Positions 25,485 through 34,770 are shown, counted from the first letter of the stretch. The stretch: 64,000 nt of DNA from an uncultured Clostridia bacterium (GCA_910580105.1 CAJTWN010000007.1:1-64000), one strand, 5' to 3'. The notes: generated by a model not told the origin, from the letters alone. Numbers and translations are program-made.

Positions 25485-27206
25485 ATGGATGTATATACAA
25501 TGTTAACCTCAATGAGTGATGCCATCAATGTGGGCTGGATTCTTCTGGGTGCGGCGCTGGTCTTCTTTATGCAGGCCGGGTTCGCCATGGTGGAAACCGG
25601 TTTTACCAGAGCAAAAAATGCCGGCAACATCATCATGAAAAACCTGATGGACTTTTCTTTGGGCACACCAATCTTTTGGTTCTTTGGGTTCGGTCTGATG
25701 TTTGCAGGAGAAGGCGCCCTCTTCGGCGGACTGGACTTCTTCACTGACGGCGGCGGCAGCTGGGCCACTCTGATCTTCCAAACGGTATTTTGTGCAACGG
25801 CAGCAACCATCGTCTCCGGCGCTATGGCAGAAAGAACCAAATTCTCTTCCTATTGTATCTATTCTATTGTTATTTCGGCGTTTATCTATCCCATTTCCGG
25901 TCACTGGATATGGGGCGGCGGATGGCTGGCACAGCTCGGATTCCATGACTTTGCCGGTTCCACCGCAGTACATATGGTCGGCGGTGTTGCCGCATTGGTT
26001 GGTGCAAAAATTCTTGGTCCCCGAATCGGAAAATATGACAAGAATGGGAAGCCCAAAGCAATTCCCGGCCACAGTCTTACACTGGGCGCCCTTGGTGTAT
26101 TTATTCTATGGTTCTGCTGGTTTGGTTTCAATGGCTGTTCCACGGTGGCGCTCACCGACGGCGCGGCTGAAACGGCTGCACGTGTCTTTGTAACCACCAA
26201 CCTCGCAGCAGCCGTTGCAACGGTGACGGTCATGTATATCACCTGGATCCGTTATAAAAAGCCGGATGTTTCCATGACATTAAACGGCGCTTTAGCCGGT
26301 TTGGTTGCGATCACCGCAGGCTGTGATATGGTCACACCAATGGGTGCTGCTATTATTGGCTTTATTGCCGGTTTTGTGGTTGTTTTTGGTATTGAATTCA
26401 TCGACAAAGTCTGTAAAATAGACGACCCTGTGGGCGCTGTCGGCGTTCATGGTTTCTGCGGAGCCACAGGAACACTTTTGGTTGGACTCTTTGCGGTCTA
26501 TACCGGAAACGAAATAACCAACCAGGGTCTATTCTATGGCGGTGGAATACACTTTTTTGGCATACAGCTGCTGGGCGTTCTTTCTGTCATCGCCTGGGTC
26601 GCTGTTACCATGACCATTGTCTTCCTTATCATCAAACATACAATCGGCCTTCGGGTATCCAAAGAAGAAGAAATTCACGGTTTGGATATTGAAGAACACG
26701 GCATCACATCCAGTTATGCTGATTTCATGCCTGTACTGAACGATACTGCACAGGCAGAACCGGCTGCCCTGGAAAAGAAAAAGGTATCTGTTGGGAAGGC
26801 AGTTCCGGTTACTGATATGACCAGCACGGCTTCCTCTGACGCACACAAAATCACAAAAGTGGTTATCGTCACACGCCAAAGTAAATTTGAAGATCTGAAG
26901 GATGCCATGTATCAAATCGGTGTGACCGGAATGACTGTCATTCAGGCCTTAGGCTGCGGCACGCAAAAGGGAAACAGTGAATATTACCGCGGCGTTCCGG
27001 TTGAATTCCGTCTTCTCCCCAAAGTAAAGGTTGAAATTGTCGTCTCCAGTGTTCCCGTACAAAAAGTTATTGACGTTGCAAAAAATGCCCTGTATACCGG
27101 GCACATCGGCGATGGCAAAATCTTCTTGTATGATGTGGAAAATGTCATCAAGGTCCGTACCGGAGAAGAAGGCTATGATGCCCTTCAGGATGAAGATGGT
27201 GAATAA
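25485..27206 (+). CDS. amt: Ammonium transporter fused to a C-terminal PII signalling domain
   Basis: Residues about 1-410 are an Amt/AmtB channel with around eleven membrane helices (FFMQAGFAMVETGF, NGCSTVALTDG, GVHGFCGATGTL). After a linker of about 45 residues, residues about 455-565 form a PII (GlnB/GlnK) domain with a T-loop containing NSEYYRGVPVEF and the ending NALYTGHIGDGKIFLYDVENVIKVRTGE. The PII part would gate the channel according to ATP/ADP/2-oxoglutarate. Strong AAGGAGGG site; follows glnN by 79 bases. Confidence 0.93.
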   Translation: MDVYTMLTSMSDAINVGWILLGAALVFFMQAGFAMVETGFTRAKNAGNIIMKNLMDFSLGTPIFWFFGFGLMFAGEGALFGGLDFFTDGGGSWATLIFQTVFCATAATIVSGAMAERTKFSSYCIYSIVISAFIYPISGHWIWGGGWLAQLGFHDFAGSTAVHMVGGVAALVGAKILGPRIGKYDKNGKPKAIPGHSLTLGALGVFILWFCWFGFNGCSTVALTDGAAETAARVFVTTNLAAAVATVTVMYITWIRYKKPDVSMTLNGALAGLVAITAGCDMVTPMGAAIIGFIAGFVVVFGIEFIDKVCKIDDPVGAVGVHGFCGATGTLLVGLFAVYTGNEITNQGLFYGGGIHFFGIQLLGVLSVIAWVAVTMTIVFLIIKHTIGLRVSKEEEIHGLDIEEHGITSSYADFMPVLNDTAQAEPAALEKKKVSVGKAVPVTDMTSTASSDAHKITKVVIVTRQSKFEDLKDAMYQIGVTGMTVIQALGCGTQKGNSEYYRGVPVEFRLLPKVKVEIVVSSVPVQKVIDVAKNALYTGHIGDGKIFLYDVENVIKVRTGEEGYDALQDEDGE

Positions 27207-27265
27207 AACTTGTAAATAAAAAAGAGGATAAAACCATTAACAAATGATTTTCATCCGCCTTCTTT

Positions 27266-27307
27266 GATAAAAAATAACCCGGTGGTTGCACCGGGTTATT
27301 TTTTATC
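27266..27307. terminator. Strong terminator after amt
   Basis: A 19-bp perfect stem (arms GATAAAAAATAACCCGGTG) with a 4-base loop has A and T runs on both sides, so it can act in both directions between amt and the convergent gene. Confidence 0.85.
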
Positions 27308-27433
27308 AGATTTTTCTATAACCAAACGAAGGACAGCCCCTGCCTCCATCGGCGGCGCGTTCCCCTTCCGTTTCCGGCGGGCAAACTATCTCCTGCCGAA
27401 AGGCTGCATGACGGGCTTTCAGCCCGTATTGAA

Positions 27434-28942
27434 TTAATTTATATGCAAAATTATTTCGCTGTTTTCCGGCAATATATTTTGTCCATGGACCAATCCTTTT
27501 TCCAGTTCCAGCCTATATTCCCAGCTATCGTAGGTATACGCAATCATTCTTTTATCAAAATAAATTTCTGCCGCACTTTTTTTCTGATACTGAAAACTCA
27601 GGCCACAGTTTTTCAGCTTTATCCAGGTTTCAGCAACCTGTATTTCTGCCTGGCTCCCATCTTCTTTTTTAAGAAATAGCCGCAAACCGTTCTCCTCTTC
27701 CTCTGCCGAGACAATCTTTTCAACTCCATCCAGATATATACCGGCCCGCAGTCCTTCTCCGCTCCAGCGATAACCATCCATATAGGGAAGCGCATCATAA
27801 ATGGCATCATCCACCGCACAGGGGACTGTCAAATAGCGGTCTGCCCGGTTCTGGTCAAACCGCTGAAAGTCCCGGATCCAAACCTTCTCCTCCTCACAAT
27901 ATAGGTTTATCCGATAAAATTTGCTGTTATACCAAACAGACTGACGCCCATCTTCCTTCCAATCTTTCAGAAACGTTTGGGCCGCAGCTGGTGTATCTTT
28001 ATATGTCCCCATGAACCACCGTCCGGTTTCCCCCAAAGTTTCAACCGTAATCCTGTTGGCTTGTTCCAACTGTTTTATTTTATCAAACTGCATCACGAGC
28101 GCGTCCCCAAAATTGTCCCATCCAAAGCTGTTTTCCTGCCCGGCCTGGGTATAAGAGAATCCAAGCGCCGGTGCAGTATAATTCTCCTGCAAATACCAAT
28201 CCACCCACGCCGGGTCTGCACCGCTCGGCCAAACCGGTTCAAGGGTACAAACCGGCTGTGCTTTTGCCATATTGTATTCCTCATCACAGCCGGCATCATA
28301 CTGCTCAATCGGATCACTGCCAAGCATCCGGAAAACCGGAACCGGGATTTGTTCGTCTTTGGTCTGTGCAGGAATCAGCATATTCTTTTTACATGGATAA
28401 TATCCCTGATTAAAATAACCGCCCCACAATGTATAACAATCGGTTCCCCACTGGTCACGGCAGACGCAAAAGGCATCCATCCCATATTTTTCTCTGAGAT
28501 AATTCATAGAAAAACTATCCATTATCCAGGAACCGGCCACCCGCGGATACTCACCAAAAACTTCAAGGAATTGCCGCATACATTCGTCTAAAAGTTTTCT
28601 TCTCTCCTCCTGGGTATATGCCATCAAAAATCCCGGTTTTACATGCCAGTCCCAGCGGAATCCCAGCTTACTCTCCCAAGGAATGCCCACCTTTTCACAA
28701 AGGGGCTGTACAATTTCTATCCACAGGCCAAGTTCCATCTTTTCATCTTTTTCATCAAGAAAAAGCTCCTGATATTCTTGCAAAATCATTGCATCGTACT
28801 GAAGCAAAAAGGTGTTACGGAATCCATATTTTTTTACCAGTTCCACCTCTTTTTGGGTGGTTCCAAACAAATCCCGTTCATAACGTTCTTCTACACCGCG
28901 CACAAAATTAATAATATTTAAGGTATTTCTTCTCTGTTTCAT
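27434..28942 (-). CDS. Uncharacterised 502-residue protein, possible carbohydrate-active (alpha/beta barrel) enzyme
   Basis: I do not recognise a characterised family. No signal peptide is seen, so it is cytoplasmic. The N-terminal 330 residues read like an alpha/beta barrel resembling polysaccharide-deacetylase or GH57-type folds (LLQYDAM, VAGSWIMDSFSM, FCVCRDQWGTD, LGFSYTQAG). The last 130 residues are rich in beta strands (GLRLFLKKEDG, AYTYDSWEYRLELEKG), like a carbohydrate-binding or galactose-mutarotase-like domain. It is divergent from an SGNH hydrolase and shares a palindromic operator with it, which points to joint control by a sugar-responsive regulator (inference). Confidence 0.5.
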   Translation of the reverse strand: MKQRRNTLNIINFVRGVEERYERDLFGTTQKEVELVKKYGFRNTFLLQYDAMILQEYQELFLDEKDEKMELGLWIEIVQPLCEKVGIPWESKLGFRWDWHVKPGFLMAYTQEERRKLLDECMRQFLEVFGEYPRVAGSWIMDSFSMNYLREKYGMDAFCVCRDQWGTDCYTLWGGYFNQGYYPCKKNMLIPAQTKDEQIPVPVFRMLGSDPIEQYDAGCDEEYNMAKAQPVCTLEPVWPSGADPAWVDWYLQENYTAPALGFSYTQAGQENSFGWDNFGDALVMQFDKIKQLEQANRITVETLGETGRWFMGTYKDTPAAAQTFLKDWKEDGRQSVWYNSKFYRINLYCEEEKVWIRDFQRFDQNRADRYLTVPCAVDDAIYDALPYMDGYRWSGEGLRAGIYLDGVEKIVSAEEEENGLRLFLKKEDGSQAEIQVAETWIKLKNCGLSFQYQKKSAAEIYFDKRMIAYTYDSWEYRLELEKGLVHGQNILPENSEIILHIN

Positions 28943-28971
28943 TTATCTTTCCCCCTTAATTTGCGTCCATT

Positions 28972-29000
28972 ACTATAACACAGCTAATATATAATTGCAA
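28972..29000 (-). promoter_or_regulatory. Minus-strand promoter at the divergent operator
   Basis: TTGCAA (28995-29000), 17 bases, TATAGT (28972-28977) on the minus strand. The -35 lies inside the left half of the palindrome 28991-29015. Confidence 0.7.
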
Positions 29001-29015
29001 GTTACTTGCAATTAT
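28991..29015. promoter_or_regulatory. Palindromic operator covering both divergent -35 elements
   Basis: An 11-3-11 perfect inverted repeat (half-site ATAATTGCAAG, centre TTA). Each half contains TTGCAA, the -35 element of one of two divergent promoters with 17-base spacers. A bound dimeric repressor would shut both genes. The regulator is not encoded next to it. Confidence 0.7.
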
Positions 29016-29034
29016 TTTCCAAATATGCTACACT
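29006..29034 (+). promoter_or_regulatory. Plus-strand promoter at the divergent operator
   Basis: TTGCAA (29006-29011), 17 bases, TACACT (29029-29034), driving the SGNH hydrolase. The -35 lies inside the right half of the palindrome. Confidence 0.7.
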
Positions 29035-29081
29035 ACGAACATATATTATTCAAATTTTATCCAAATTCGAGGTGTTGATTT

Positions 29082-29669
29082 ATGAAAAAAGTTCTGCTGC
29101 TTGGAGATTCCATCCGCATGGGTTATGATGACTATGTGAAGGAATTGTTAAAAGATGAATATGAGGTTTATTATGACCCGGATGACAACGGCCGGTTTGC
29201 TTCCTATACTTTGTGGCAGCTCAACCAAATGATTTGCAGGTATGGTAAATTTGATCTGGTACACTGGAACAATGGATATTGGGATATGAATATCGAACCT
29301 CCAATGACCGAAGCCATCCATCCTATTGATGAATATCTGCACTTTTTCAGACGAATTATTAAGGAAATCCGGAAAATGGGCGCAAAAATCATCTTTGCTA
29401 CAACAACGCCTATTCTTACAGCAGGCGCAGCAAAAGATATAACCGGAACCGGAGCGAATTTGCGTTATCACAATGATTGGGTTATCCAATACAATAAAGC
29501 TGCAAAAAAATTGATGCAGGAAGAGAATATTCCCGTCAATGACCTCTACGCACGCACATCACAGCATGAGACCTTTTATAAAAGTGAAGACCGCCTGCAC
29601 TTAACCGATGAGGGATACCGGGTATGTGCCCAAGCTGTGGCAAATGCAATCCGGGAAAATCTAAAATAG
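29082..29669 (+). CDS. SGNH/GDSL-family hydrolase
   Basis: The 195-residue protein has the GDS motif with Ser10 in LLGDSIRMGY, a block III-like HWNNGYWDMN and the C-terminal pair in DRLHLTDEGY, the layout of SGNH esterases. It lacks a signal peptide, so it is cytoplasmic. An acetyl-sugar esterase role is the common one in the family, but the substrate is unknown. GAGGTG lies 8 bases upstream of the ATG. It is probably coregulated with the divergent 502-residue protein. Confidence 0.8.
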   Translation: MKKVLLLGDSIRMGYDDYVKELLKDEYEVYYDPDDNGRFASYTLWQLNQMICRYGKFDLVHWNNGYWDMNIEPPMTEAIHPIDEYLHFFRRIIKEIRKMGAKIIFATTTPILTAGAAKDITGTGANLRYHNDWVIQYNKAAKKLMQEENIPVNDLYARTSQHETFYKSEDRLHLTDEGYRVCAQAVANAIRENLK

Positions 29670-29698
29670 GCATTCGAAAATATTTTCTTTTTAAAAAT

Positions 29699-29732
29699 TC
29701 TGACCCATCCAGTAAACGGATGGGTCCTTTTT
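29699..29732 (+). terminator. Terminator after the SGNH hydrolase
   Basis: GACCCATCC and GGATGGGTC arms with a 7-base loop are followed by CTTTTTT. Confidence 0.85.
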
Positions 29733-29818
29733 TCAAATATCTAAAACCTCAAACATAATAACGATCCAATAGACAATTTTTTTATTATATGGAATTTCTG
29801 ATTTAAGAAAAGTAGCCA

Positions 29819-30820
29819 TTATTCGTTATAAAATTCCCTTGCCGCTGAGAAAAACGCATCAATATTCTCCAGCGGGGTAACAGGTGGAATATCACAGCCA
29901 GAGGAAAGAATAAAGTTGGGATAATGTGCACATTTTTTCAGGAGCGCTGTTACTTCCGCCTTCATTGTATCAGGATTGCCATTGCGGAATACCATAGCAG
30001 GACTGATGTTCCCCATGACAATAACATCCTTTGGAATATGTGCAAGCATTTCCTCCATATTGATCGCATCGCCGAAGTGCAAAACCTTTGCCCCAATGGA
30101 AAGAATGCTGTCAATCAAGGGTATCGTATTCCCACAATTGTGATAGATAACTGTAAATTCATCGTCATCCAGCGCATCCACGATTTGTTTGACATAGGGG
30201 GTGGAGAATTCCTCAATCAAATCAGGAGACAGAAGCCCAGCGGCAGGTTCAGCCATAACAACGCCATTTGCCCCAGCCTCTTTAAAAGCTGCTCCATATG
30301 CAAGAATAAAGGAAGTGACCTTTTCCAGCACAATGTGTACCACATCAGGATCGGTATAGCACATCACCATAATTTCGGTCATGTCCATTAGTCTCCCGGC
30401 CAGAGAAAAGGGACCGATCAACCCGGCCAACACCGGACGGTCGCTGATGGTTTCTGCTGCCAGCCGGATGCCCCTGATACACGCTCCTGTACGCCCTTCT
30501 CCCACAGAAGGGACAACCAATGCTTCTGCTGCCTCTTCATCACCGGCAACAGCGTCCACCACAGTGGGAACCTCATCATCACTGAAACGAATAGGGGCGC
30601 CGAATGCCTCAGCCTCCACCGAAAGATCCATCAGGCTGAGTGAAGCCAGCATATTGTAACGCTCCGCAACGGCCTTCATACAGGCGGCCTGCACCTCTCC
30701 ATCAGCAACCAGCGTGCGGACATCTGTATCAATCAGCTGTATCCCCGGAAAGCCCAGAATGGGCATAGGCTTTTTTTGGGCTGCCGCTGTCTTCAGCCAT
30801 TCCTTCATATTTATTTTCAA
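29819..30820 (-). CDS. UroD-family corrinoid methyltransferase, MtaA/MtbA-like
   Basis: The 333-residue protein belongs to the uroporphyrinogen-decarboxylase-like methyltransferases. It keeps the zinc-binding pattern HNC (in YHNCGNTIPLI) and a downstream cysteine in SSGCDIPP, as in MtaA-type proteins that move methyl groups between a corrinoid protein and a thiol or other acceptor. A TTG start at 30820 fits GAGGTG spacing; ATG at 30808 is the alternative. It is transcribed away from the regulator/corrinoid operon at 31317-36487 and is the likely second methyltransferase of that system. Confidence 0.75.
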   Translation of the reverse strand: MKINMKEWLKTAAAQKKPMPILGFPGIQLIDTDVRTLVADGEVQAACMKAVAERYNMLASLSLMDLSVEAEAFGAPIRFSDDEVPTVVDAVAGDEEAAEALVVPSVGEGRTGACIRGIRLAAETISDRPVLAGLIGPFSLAGRLMDMTEIMVMCYTDPDVVHIVLEKVTSFILAYGAAFKEAGANGVVMAEPAAGLLSPDLIEEFSTPYVKQIVDALDDDEFTVIYHNCGNTIPLIDSILSIGAKVLHFGDAINMEEMLAHIPKDVIVMGNISPAMVFRNGNPDTMKAEVTALLKKCAHYPNFILSSGCDIPPVTPLENIDAFFSAAREFYNE

Positions 30821-31316
30821 AAGAATCACCTCATTTATTATTTATAGTTTGTATCATATCATTTTTATGGACCTTTGTCTTCAACAATTTTTATATTTTT
30901 TGCAAAATTATACACTATTTGAAAAGCAAGAAGGATATAGGCAGTAATTTACGTCCGTACAGCTGTGATTATCAGGAGCAAATACCTGCAAGTATCCGGA
31001 TGACTACAGACGCCTCTATCCGGCTGCCTGCATGGGTTAAAAGAGCCAACCGGAATACAAGGTTTTCTGCAAATCGCCAATGCAGTGCATTTTTTGAAAA
31101 AGAAACCGCGGCCCTTAAATTGAACTTTCAACGTTAGGGAAAGCAGGCCAAATAGAATATACACCAATACTGCGCAGCATAACTAAAAATAAAAACCACA
31201 TTGTTTTTTCACTCCAAATGCAGTATAATTTTTAAAGAAAATTTTCCAAAAAATCAAAATAAAATTATACAAATAAAAGGTCATATGGTTTATACTGAAA
31301 GGCAGGTGGTGTTTCA
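30821..31316. other. Intergenic region between divergent methyltransferase genes
   Basis: No credible gene, riboswitch or repeat was found. The hallmark bases of a cobalamin riboswitch (CCGCCACTG core) are absent. The promoter at 31201-31229 lies in it; a TATGAT at about 30854-30859 could be the -10 of the minus-strand gene. Confidence 0.5.
31201..31229 (+). promoter_or_regulatory. Promoter of the AraC regulator/methyltransferase operon
   Basis: TTGTTT (31201-31206), 17 bases, TATAAT (31224-31229), 88 bases before the regulator start. Confidence 0.65.
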
Positions 31317-32453
31317 ATGGCAGACAAAATGATCATGCGGCTGATCCGATTTTCAAAACATTTTTCGGGACTTTGCAGAACCGACTGCACAGTATACGAT
31401 CTTGACAGCAGAACGTTTCACGGTGCGATGTTCTGCCATAACTGCAGGCACTGCGACTTTGAGAATACCCACAAATACGGATGTTTTGAGGCACAGCGCT
31501 GGGGCGGACGATATATCTATTACTGTCCGGCAGGGTTGACCTTTGTGGCGGCGGTGCTCTGTGAAAATTCCGGTAAGCTTGATGCAGGACTGCTGGCCGG
31601 CCCGATGCTGATGGGAGAGCGGGAGGATTTTATTGAAAAATTTCCCCTCCCCTATGCGGAAATCCCCCAGGTAGAGCCATCGGCAGTGAACGATATTGCC
31701 GAAGTGATGGCTGCTGGATTGCCCGGCGGCCTTTCCGGCGTGCAGTATGATGCTTTGTTGAATGATATGTACGCGGCGCGGGATGCCCAGGATGACTATC
31801 CCATCGGGATGGAGTCCCAGCTCTGCGACGCCATTGAGGCAGGAGATGCCACCCGGGCACGGGAACTGTTAAATCTCCTGCTGGGACACATTTTTTTCGG
31901 GGCACAGGGGGACTTTTCCGCCATCAAAACCCGAGTAACCGAGCTGATGATCATCATCTCCCGCAGTGCAATCCGCGGCGGCGCCGACATACACCAAATC
32001 TTTATCATAAACAAGGATTATATGGAGGAGATACGCGCCATGGAATCTTTGGAAAAATTGAGTCTCTGGCTCACCGGGGTGCTCGACCGGTTTATGAGTT
32101 ATGTCTTTGAGTTCAGTGCTGTCAAACATTCCGATGTAGTGTATAAAATCATTGGATTTGTACAGCGAAACTATATGCACAAGATCACTTTGGATGACAT
32201 TGCGGCACACGTTTATCTCAGCCGCTCCTATGTGAGCAAAATCTTTAAAGAAGAAATGGAATGTTCTCTGACCGCCTATATTAACCAAGTGCGGGTACAA
32301 AAAAGTAAAGTTCTTCTGTCGGAGGAGATGAGTCTCACCGATGTGGCATATAACGTAGGTTTTGAGGATCAAAGTTATTATACAAAAGTATTTAAAAAAG
32401 CAACCGGGATCTCTCCGGGACAATATAAAATGAAAAAAGGGATGATGAGATAA
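31317..32453 (+). CDS. AraC-family regulator with N-terminal PocR-like sensor domain
   Basis: The 378-residue protein ends in a double helix-turn-helix AraC domain (about residues 278-375; LDDIAAHVYLSRSYVSKIFK and LTDVAYNVGFEDQSYYTKVF). The N-terminal 160 residues contain cysteines in FCHNCRHCDFE and YYCPAGL and the segment LLAGPMLMG, typical of PocR ligand-sensing domains. Its last base is the first base of the corrinoid protein gene. It probably activates this operon in response to the methyl donor or a related molecule. Confidence 0.82.
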   Translation: MADKMIMRLIRFSKHFSGLCRTDCTVYDLDSRTFHGAMFCHNCRHCDFENTHKYGCFEAQRWGGRYIYYCPAGLTFVAAVLCENSGKLDAGLLAGPMLMGEREDFIEKFPLPYAEIPQVEPSAVNDIAEVMAAGLPGGLSGVQYDALLNDMYAARDAQDDYPIGMESQLCDAIEAGDATRARELLNLLLGHIFFGAQGDFSAIKTRVTELMIIISRSAIRGGADIHQIFIINKDYMEEIRAMESLEKLSLWLTGVLDRFMSYVFEFSAVKHSDVVYKIIGFVQRNYMHKITLDDIAAHVYLSRSYVSKIFKEEMECSLTAYINQVRVQKSKVLLSEEMSLTDVAYNVGFEDQSYYTKVFKKATGISPGQYKMKKGMMR

Positions 32454-33088
32454 TGGCAATTCTACAGGAAATGAGCGAACTTTTGCAGAAGGGGAGAGCA
32501 AAGCAGGTAAAGGAACTGGTGAATCAGGCGATTGCGGAGGGCCTTTCTGCTAAGGATATTCTGGAGGAGGGCCTCCTCTCCGGCATGGGGATCATCGGTG
32601 AAAAATTTAAAAATAATGAGGTTTTTGTACCGGAGGTGCTGGTGGCCGCCCGGGCAATGAACGCCGGGGTAGAGCTTTTAAAACCCCTGCTGGTGAGCGA
32701 AGGGGTAGCCTCAAAAGGGACAGTTGTTCTCGGCACTGTCAAAGGCGATCTGCACGACATCGGCAAGAATCTGGTGAAACTGATGATGGAAGGCAAGGGC
32801 CTCAAAGTGGTTGATCTGGGCGTGGATGTTTCGGCGGAAAAATTTATAGCCGCTGCAGAGGAAAATGATGCAGACATCATTGCGTGCAGCGCTCTTTTGA
32901 CCACCACCATGAATGAGATGAAGGCGGTCGTTGATGCGCTCAGCGGTACAGCAATCAAAGACCGTGTGAAGGTGATGGTGGGCGGTGCGCCGGTAACGCA
33001 GGCCTTCTGTGATAGCATTGGCGCTGACTGCTATACCGAGGACGCGGCTTCGGCGGCAGATGCGGCGCTGGCACTCTGTACTGCATAA
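32453..33088 (+). CDS. Corrinoid (B12-binding) methyl-carrier protein
   Basis: The 211-residue protein has the helical cap (residues about 1-85) and cobalamin-binding Rossmann domain of MtaC/MtbC-type carriers. The cobalt-ligating histidine is His101 in GDLHDIGKN, with the SALLTTTMNEM loop and a GGAPVT loop near the end. It accepts the methyl group from the substrate methyltransferase and passes it on. It is translationally coupled to the AraC regulator and followed after 12 bases by a UroD-family methyltransferase. Confidence 0.93.
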   Translation: MAILQEMSELLQKGRAKQVKELVNQAIAEGLSAKDILEEGLLSGMGIIGEKFKNNEVFVPEVLVAARAMNAGVELLKPLLVSEGVASKGTVVLGTVKGDLHDIGKNLVKLMMEGKGLKVVDLGVDVSAEKFIAAAEENDADIIACSALLTTTMNEMKAVVDALSGTAIKDRVKVMVGGAPVTQAFCDSIGADCYTEDAASAADAALALCTA

Positions 33089-33100
33089 GGAGATTGTGGT

Positions 33101-34213
33101 ATGAACATTCGTGAGAACTTTTTGGCAATTTTAAATTATGAGAACTATGACAAGGTGCCGCTGCTGCACTTCGGCTTCTGGCCGGAAACGCTGAGAAAAT
33201 GGGCAGATGAAGGACATTTTGCAGAAAAAATTATTCATGATAGCGCTGAAAACGGATCTCCGGGCAGCCGGTATGTGGCAAAACTGCTCGGCTTTGATCA
33301 GGATTATGAAGTAGCCGGCGGTTCTAATGGGATGGATCCCCATTTTAAAACGAAGGTGCTTTTTGAAGAAGATGGTTTCCAGCATGTAATGAATAGTTAC
33401 GGCGTGATCGAACTGATCAAACCGGGGGTACGTTCTATTCCTTCGGCCATTGACCATACCTTAAAAACCCGCGCGGACTGGGAACGGGATTACAAATGGC
33501 GGTATCAGTATGCAGACGACCGGGTAGATGCCGCGTTCCTCGCATCCCTCCCCAGACCCGAGGAAAGGGAGACCGCCCTCGGCCTGCATGTGGGGAGCCT
33601 TTATGGCCACATCCGGGACGTCCTGGGCATAGAGGGAATCAGCTATCTCTACGCAGACGATGAAGAACTCTATGAAGAGATCATCAACACAGTGGGTTCT
33701 CTCTGCTATCGGGTGACGGAGAAAATCCTGTCCTTTGGGCGGAAGTTCGACTTTGCCCACTATTGGGAGGACATCTGCTTTAAAAACGGACCGCTGGTCA
33801 TCCCCTCGGTATTTGATGCCTTGGTGGGGCCCTGGTATAAGAAAATCAGCGATCTGCTGAATGCCCACGGGATCAACATCATCTCGGTAGATTGTGACGG
33901 AATGATTGATGCCCTTCTTCCCATCTGGCTGAAAAACGGGGTTAACACCATGTTTCCCATTGAGGTGGGTACCTGGAATGCCTCCATCGCTCCCTGGCGT
34001 GAGAAATATGGCCGTGCGCTCCGCGGTGTCGGCGGAATGAACAAGAATGTCTTCGCCCTGGACTATGACGCAGTAGATGCGGAGATTGAACGACTCAAGC
34101 CGCTGATTAATCTCGGTGGGTTTATCCCCTGCCCTGATCACAGAATTCCGCCCAACGCCAAATGGGAGAATGTGCAATACTACTGCGAGCGGTTCAGAAA
34201 GGAATTTCAGTAA
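33101..34213 (+). CDS. UroD-family methyltransferase, probable substrate:corrinoid methyltransferase
   Basis: The 370-residue protein resembles uroporphyrinogen decarboxylase-fold methyltransferases found with corrinoid proteins (YDKVPLLHFGFWPETL, LIPSVFDALV-like VIPSVFDALVGPWY, and the ending GGFIPCPDHRIPPNAKWENV). It lacks the MtaA-style HxC zinc site, unlike the gene at 29819. In such clusters this type acts as the demethylase that takes a methyl group from a methoxy or methylamine compound, but nothing in the sequence names the substrate. Strong AAGGAG site. Confidence 0.78.
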   Translation: MNIRENFLAILNYENYDKVPLLHFGFWPETLRKWADEGHFAEKIIHDSAENGSPGSRYVAKLLGFDQDYEVAGGSNGMDPHFKTKVLFEEDGFQHVMNSYGVIELIKPGVRSIPSAIDHTLKTRADWERDYKWRYQYADDRVDAAFLASLPRPEERETALGLHVGSLYGHIRDVLGIEGISYLYADDEELYEEIINTVGSLCYRVTEKILSFGRKFDFAHYWEDICFKNGPLVIPSVFDALVGPWYKKISDLLNAHGINIISVDCDGMIDALLPIWLKNGVNTMFPIEVGTWNASIAPWREKYGRALRGVGGMNKNVFALDYDAVDAEIERLKPLINLGGFIPCPDHRIPPNAKWENVQYYCERFRKEFQ

Positions 34214-34227
34214 GAGGGGTGTCCTGT

Positions 34228-34770
34228 ATGGAGGAAGCAAAGCAATTAATCCAGGAAGCAATCGATACGGGATTTTCACAAGCGGGGGAACTCAATGTTT
34301 CCGCGCTTGTATTTATGCCTGAGGTACGAGAGATGTGCGCGGCGGATAAATGCCATGCCTATGGGAGAAGCTGGGTCTGTCCGCCCGCCTGTGGCAGTAT
34401 CGAGGAAGCCTCTGCCCGTGCCTCTCAATACAGCCGGGGAATCCTGGTGCAGACCATCGGCCGGATGGAGGATGACTTTGACTATGAGACCATTTTGGAA
34501 ACACAGAAAAAACACGCGGTAAATTTCCGCAAGCTGATCGCCCGTCTGCGGGAGCGATATGACGATCTCCTTCCCATGACGGCAGGGGGCTGTGACCTCT
34601 GCAGAACCTGTACCTATCCTGATGCCCCCTGCCGGCACCCAAAGGAGGCCATGACCTCCATGGAGGCCTATGGCCTGTTTGTCAGCCGGGTATGCGAGGC
34701 GTCGGGAATCCCCTATAACAACGGCCCTCGGACCATCACCTATACCAGTTGTTATCTCTTAAAGGCGTGA
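34228..34770 (+). CDS. DUF2284 cysteine-rich metal-binding protein
   Basis: The 180-residue protein has the DUF2284 pattern: CAADKCHAYGRSWVCPPAC near residue 35-55 and CDLCRTCTYPDAPCRHP near 120-140, which should bind metal or an iron-sulfur cluster. The ATG at 34228 follows AAGAGGGG; a longer frame starts inside the preceding gene. Members are often found beside corrinoid methyltransferases, where a redox or cofactor-repair role is suspected; its role is not established. Confidence 0.82.
   Translation: MEEAKQLIQEAIDTGFSQAGELNVSALVFMPEVREMCAADKCHAYGRSWVCPPACGSIEEASARASQYSRGILVQTIGRMEDDFDYETILETQKKHAVNFRKLIARLRERYDDLLPMTAGGCDLCRTCTYPDAPCRHPKEAMTSMEAYGLFVSRVCEASGIPYNNGPRTITYTSCYLLKA

Noticed and set aside
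30919..31137. Short plus-strand frame in the methyltransferase intergenic region
   Set aside because: No ribosome site and no coherent domain; codon pattern looks random.
30821..31316. Cobalamin riboswitch before the corrinoid operon
   Set aside because: The conserved core sequence and the GGGAA element in the correct order are missing.
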